Assembly: GCF_028453695.1 (NCBI RefSeq)
Contig: NC_135775.1
Span: 22,602,545 to 22,666,544, forward strand
Origin: Augochlora pura
Lineage: Eukaryota; Arthropoda; Insecta; Hymenoptera; Halictidae
DNA: 64,000 bases
Reading direction: 5' to 3'
The notes below the pieces were generated by a model. The model saw nothing but the letters and a program-made list of their open reading frames with translations. It made no database searches and was not told the DNA's origin. How positions within the stretch are numbered: position 1 is the first letter of the stretch; the number at the start of each line of letters is the position of its first letter. Of the stretch, positions 63,575-64,000 are shown piece after piece. Both the position numbers and the translations under genes were made by a program.

Positions 63575-63889
63575 AGCGAATGTTCACTGGGAAAGTATAC
63601 TGACTTGTCTCGCCAGTGGTGACGGTCACCGGGGCACTCGGGGGGCCACGCCCAATGCCGTTCACGGCTGTCACGGAGAACTCGTACTCCGTGTAAGGGC
63701 TCAGGGTCCGGACGTTGTAGTACATGGTCGTGATGCCCGATATCTCGACGAACGCCTGGTTCACCTGCTTCGGCTTGTGCTGGATTATGTAGTACTTCAA
63801 CTCGTCGGAACCTTTGTAAGACCAGATGAGCTTCACGGAGGTGGCGGTGACGTCCGAGACCGTAACGTTCACCGGCGCGCTCGGCAGAG
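42677..63889 (-). CDS. Lar: LAR receptor protein tyrosine phosphatase, 5'-partial
   Basis: Type IIa receptor tyrosine phosphatase, a neuronal surface receptor acting in axon guidance and synapse formation and binding heparan-sulfate proteoglycans and scaffold proteins such as liprin. Twelve constitutive exons join in phase from 63889 to the TGA ending at 42677 and encode about 1,710 residues. The signal peptide and Ig domains (about 300 residues in Drosophila Lar) lie beyond the window. Order seen: nine FNIII repeats, a membrane-proximal region, one transmembrane helix, phosphatase domain D1 and D2, and the C-terminus LEYLGSFDHYAN. D1 has the active signature HCSAGVGRTG (Cys codon 43880-43882) and WPDHG (43970-43984). 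D2 keeps HCSAGVGRTG (Cys codon 43010-43012) but has WPEQG (43106-43120) and KNRL instead of WPD and KNRY, the changes known to make LAR D2 nearly inactive. Confidence 0.96.
42872..44678 (-). CDS. Lar: Lar exon encoding tandem phosphatase domains D1 and D2
   Basis: The acceptor is TTTTTTCCAG and the donor ACCGAG|GTTCGT. This single 1.8-kb exon holds the juxtamembrane segment (RRQPCKAPDQAAVTRPLMAAD), the wedge, all of D1 and most of D2. D1 is expected to be the active phosphatase; D2 is regulatory. The open frame continues past 42872 but that part is intron. Long plus-strand frames over this exon are antisense shadows. Confidence 0.97.
44755..44981 (-). CDS. Lar: Lar transmembrane exon
   Basis: The acceptor is TTTATTCCTCAG and the donor AAAAA|GTAAGC (phase 2). 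It encodes HLYTSSPFSEYLSLDMRE, a Pro-rich stalk, and the single transmembrane helix (VWVVGPIIAALMVSVFLVLL), ending in a stop-transfer VIKK that joins RRQPCK. Confidence 0.96.
45069..46429 (-). CDS. Lar: Lar exon: end of FN6, FN7-FN9, membrane-proximal region
   Basis: I chose the acceptor GGATCGACAG|AAGAAC because it restores EERGVDYEFRVAGRN, matching the FN6 core. The donor is AGGAAG|GTAAGC. Three full FNIII repeats follow, then the LAR-specific segment beginning APKPMVKPDFYG. The open frame beginning at a GTG further in is artificially short at its 5' end. Confidence 0.92.
46499..46665 (-). CDS. Lar: Lar exon: first half of FN6
   Basis: This 167-bp exon encodes VLPNSPGEVELEWGQPSE, GYRIRYGTRNQTLKTEF and TRQRTYKINDL. 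The acceptor is TTTCGGTAG and the donor CTCG|GTAAGT (phase 1). It was too short for open-frame scanning and was recovered by FNIII similarity and phase with both neighbours. Confidence 0.93.
46736..46938 (-). CDS. Lar: Lar exon: second half of FN5
   Basis: The acceptor is TGCGTTCACAG. I chose the donor GTAAA|GTACGT over an in-exon alternative because it gives phase 2 and the sequence VNVKVLPNSP. It encodes ITGLQPDTRYSVQVAALTRKGDG and the FN5-FN6 linker PGGVPSRPQ. Confidence 0.94.
47019..47158 (-). CDS. Lar: Lar exon: first half of FN5
   Basis: The acceptor is TTGCGTTACAG and the donor GAAGAG|GTCGGT. It encodes VPGDPQDVSANPINSTAIHV and NGVIRGYQIHLQEVSEE. A 10.7-kb intron separates it from the FN4 exon. 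Confidence 0.94.
50782..50881. other. assembly gap (100 N)
   Basis: Exactly 100 N, directly preceded by about 44 nt of pure GA dinucleotide, suggesting assembly broke in a longer microsatellite. Confidence 0.99.
52020..53300. promoter_or_regulatory. CpG-rich island inside the Lar intron
   Basis: A GC- and CpG-rich stretch in an otherwise AT- and repeat-rich intron. It could be an intronic enhancer or an alternative promoter, but no core promoter element or coding first exon is evident. A 79-codon plus-strand frame at 52252-52491 begins with a short basic-hydrophobic stretch that resembles a signal peptide. Confidence 0.25.
54064..54163. other. assembly gap (100 N)
   Basis: Exactly 100 N inside the large Lar intron, with no repeat at its edges. 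Confidence 0.99.
57730..57789. repeat. (GA)n microsatellite
   Basis: About 60 nt of nearly pure GA repeat, preceded by a short (CG)n run, about 110 bp from the FN4 exon donor. Confidence 0.97.
57903..58202 (-). CDS. Lar: Lar exon: FN4
   Basis: The acceptor is GTGTTATACAG and the donor GGACG|GTATGT. One complete FNIII repeat is encoded by one phase 1-1 exon: VPGVPPRNVTGRALSPTSIL, NGRIAYYKLQFVESG, and WTEYRIWVSAGTSVGDGPPS. The symmetric phase means this exon could in principle be skipped cleanly. Confidence 0.95.
58203..59695 (-). other. Lar intron FN4/FN3
   Basis: Intron of 1,493 bp with a C-rich run near 58658-58679, short TA runs near 59190-59215 and a short GA run near 59570. No coding exon is recognised. 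Confidence 0.7.
59696..59846 (-). CDS. Lar: Lar exon: second half of FN3
   Basis: The acceptor is GTTGGATACAG and the donor TACG|GTAAGC. It encodes EKHQRKIGVTTSYELTGLYP and TLYYVWLAARTQTGEG. The phase fits both neighbours. Confidence 0.94.
59847..60807 (-). other. Lar intron within FN3
   Basis: AT-rich intron of 961 bp. No feature is recognised. Confidence 0.7.
60808..61137 (-). CDS. Lar: Lar exon: most of FN2 and first half of FN3
   Basis: The acceptor is TTTTCACGGCAG and the donor GCGAAG|GTGAGT; the exon is exactly 110 codons. It encodes GYKVYYTTDPDQKMASW, LKPHVIYTIRVQALTSVGPG, the linker QQGVPSQPEQ, and ENILNYELYWNDTYAK. Confidence 0.95.
61238..61338 (-). CDS. Lar: Lar exon: start of FN2
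   Basis: The acceptor is TCGTTCTAG and the donor GTGACG|GTTAGT. It encodes PGTAPRQIMARPLSSTTMLV and WDEPETPNGQVT, and joins GYKVYY in phase 0. Confidence 0.94.
62045..62068 (-). CDS. Lar: candidate 24-nt Lar microexon in FN1-FN2 linker
   Basis: The acceptor is CCTTTTTTTCGATAG with a good pyrimidine tract and the donor is GCCA|GTAAGT. Its 24 nt and matching phases (1-1) allow clean inclusion or skipping. Inclusion inserts eight residues reading TESTNGGA between TTGET and TPGTAPRQ. Skipping leaves GETTPGTAPRQ, which by memory has the same spacing as Drosophila Lar. No transcript data are available. Confidence 0.55.
62577..62749. repeat. (GA)n microsatellite interrupted by a 100-N gap
   Basis: Pure GA runs at 62577-62612 and again at 62713-62748, on both sides of exactly 100 N (62613-62712). 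The true array is probably longer than shown. Confidence 0.97.
63605..63889 (-). CDS. Lar: Lar exon: FN1 (first Lar exon in window)
   Basis: The acceptor is CGATTTTTCAG and the donor AGACAA|GTCAGT (phase 1). It encodes one FNIII repeat: LPSAPVNVTVSDVTATSVKL, VEISGITTMYYNVRTLSPYT, and NGIGRGPPSAPVTVTTGET. Upstream exons for the Ig domains and signal peptide lie beyond position 64000. Confidence 0.95.
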
Positions 63890-64000
63890 CTGAAAAATCG
63901 ATCGGCGGGGATTAAAAGTGGATTTTTTGGTTTTTGTTTCGCTGCATTTAACCGCTCGGCTATCGGCGCGAACGAACGGGGCAAGGAACCTGGCCGGCAA

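Larger units (their letters stand above)
61339..63604 (-). other. Lar intron FN2/FN1 with gap and repeats
   Basis: Apart from the candidate microexon at 62045-62068, this intron holds GT repeats (about 61630-61643, 61813-61824), a long G run at about 62339-62358, GA tracts on both sides of a gap, and a GA run at about 63546-63566. Confidence 0.7.

Overview
This is a eukaryotic nuclear window, almost certainly from an insect. The short introns, CpG-dense spacers, sharp GC-rich/AT-rich alternation and abundant (GA)n tracts would suit a hymenopteran (ant, bee or wasp), but that placement is an inference. Four runs of exactly 100 N mark scaffold gaps. Prokaryotic features (operons, CRISPR, ribosome binding sites) do not apply. 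Most long open frames here are chance frames in CpG-rich or simple-repeat DNA. Real coding sequence is found only as spliced exons, which I assembled by hand from reading frame, splice sites, phase and family similarity.

Three genes are supported. (1) A ZIP-family metal transporter of the ZIP11/SLC39A11 type lies on the minus strand, in six coding exons from 34537 down to 15300, giving a complete 354-residue reading frame. Its fifth intron is about 12.6 kb. (2) A TVP23/FAM18 Golgi membrane protein lies on the plus strand at 35889-37617, in four or five exons, with two possible C-termini. It is head-to-head with ZIP11, about 1.35 kb apart. (3) A LAR-type receptor protein tyrosine phosphatase lies on the minus strand, from 63889 down to the stop at 42677. 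It is 5'-truncated by the window edge: the signal peptide and Ig domains lie beyond 64000. Twelve constitutive exons plus a 24-nt candidate microexon encode nine fibronectin III repeats, the membrane-proximal region, a transmembrane helix and two phosphatase domains.

Regional layout: 1-15299 is GC- and CpG-rich with GA/CT, CGN and C-rich tracts and a few AT-rich islands, and has no gene I can support. 15300-34537 is ZIP11. About 34560-35890 is the divergent promoter interval. 35889-37617 is TVP23. 37618-42676 is AT-rich convergent spacer, probably largely Lar 3'UTR. 42677-64000 is Lar, including a 10.7-kb intron full of microsatellites, two gaps and one CpG-rich island. Composition changes abruptly near 29.75 kb, inside the long ZIP11 intron.

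The genes have no obvious shared pathway: metal transport, Golgi trafficking and axon/synapse adhesion signalling. I found no convincing undescribed system. The observations most worth testing are the optional Lar microexon in the FN1-FN2 linker, the alternative TVP23 terminal exons, and the composition boundary in the ZIP11 intron.
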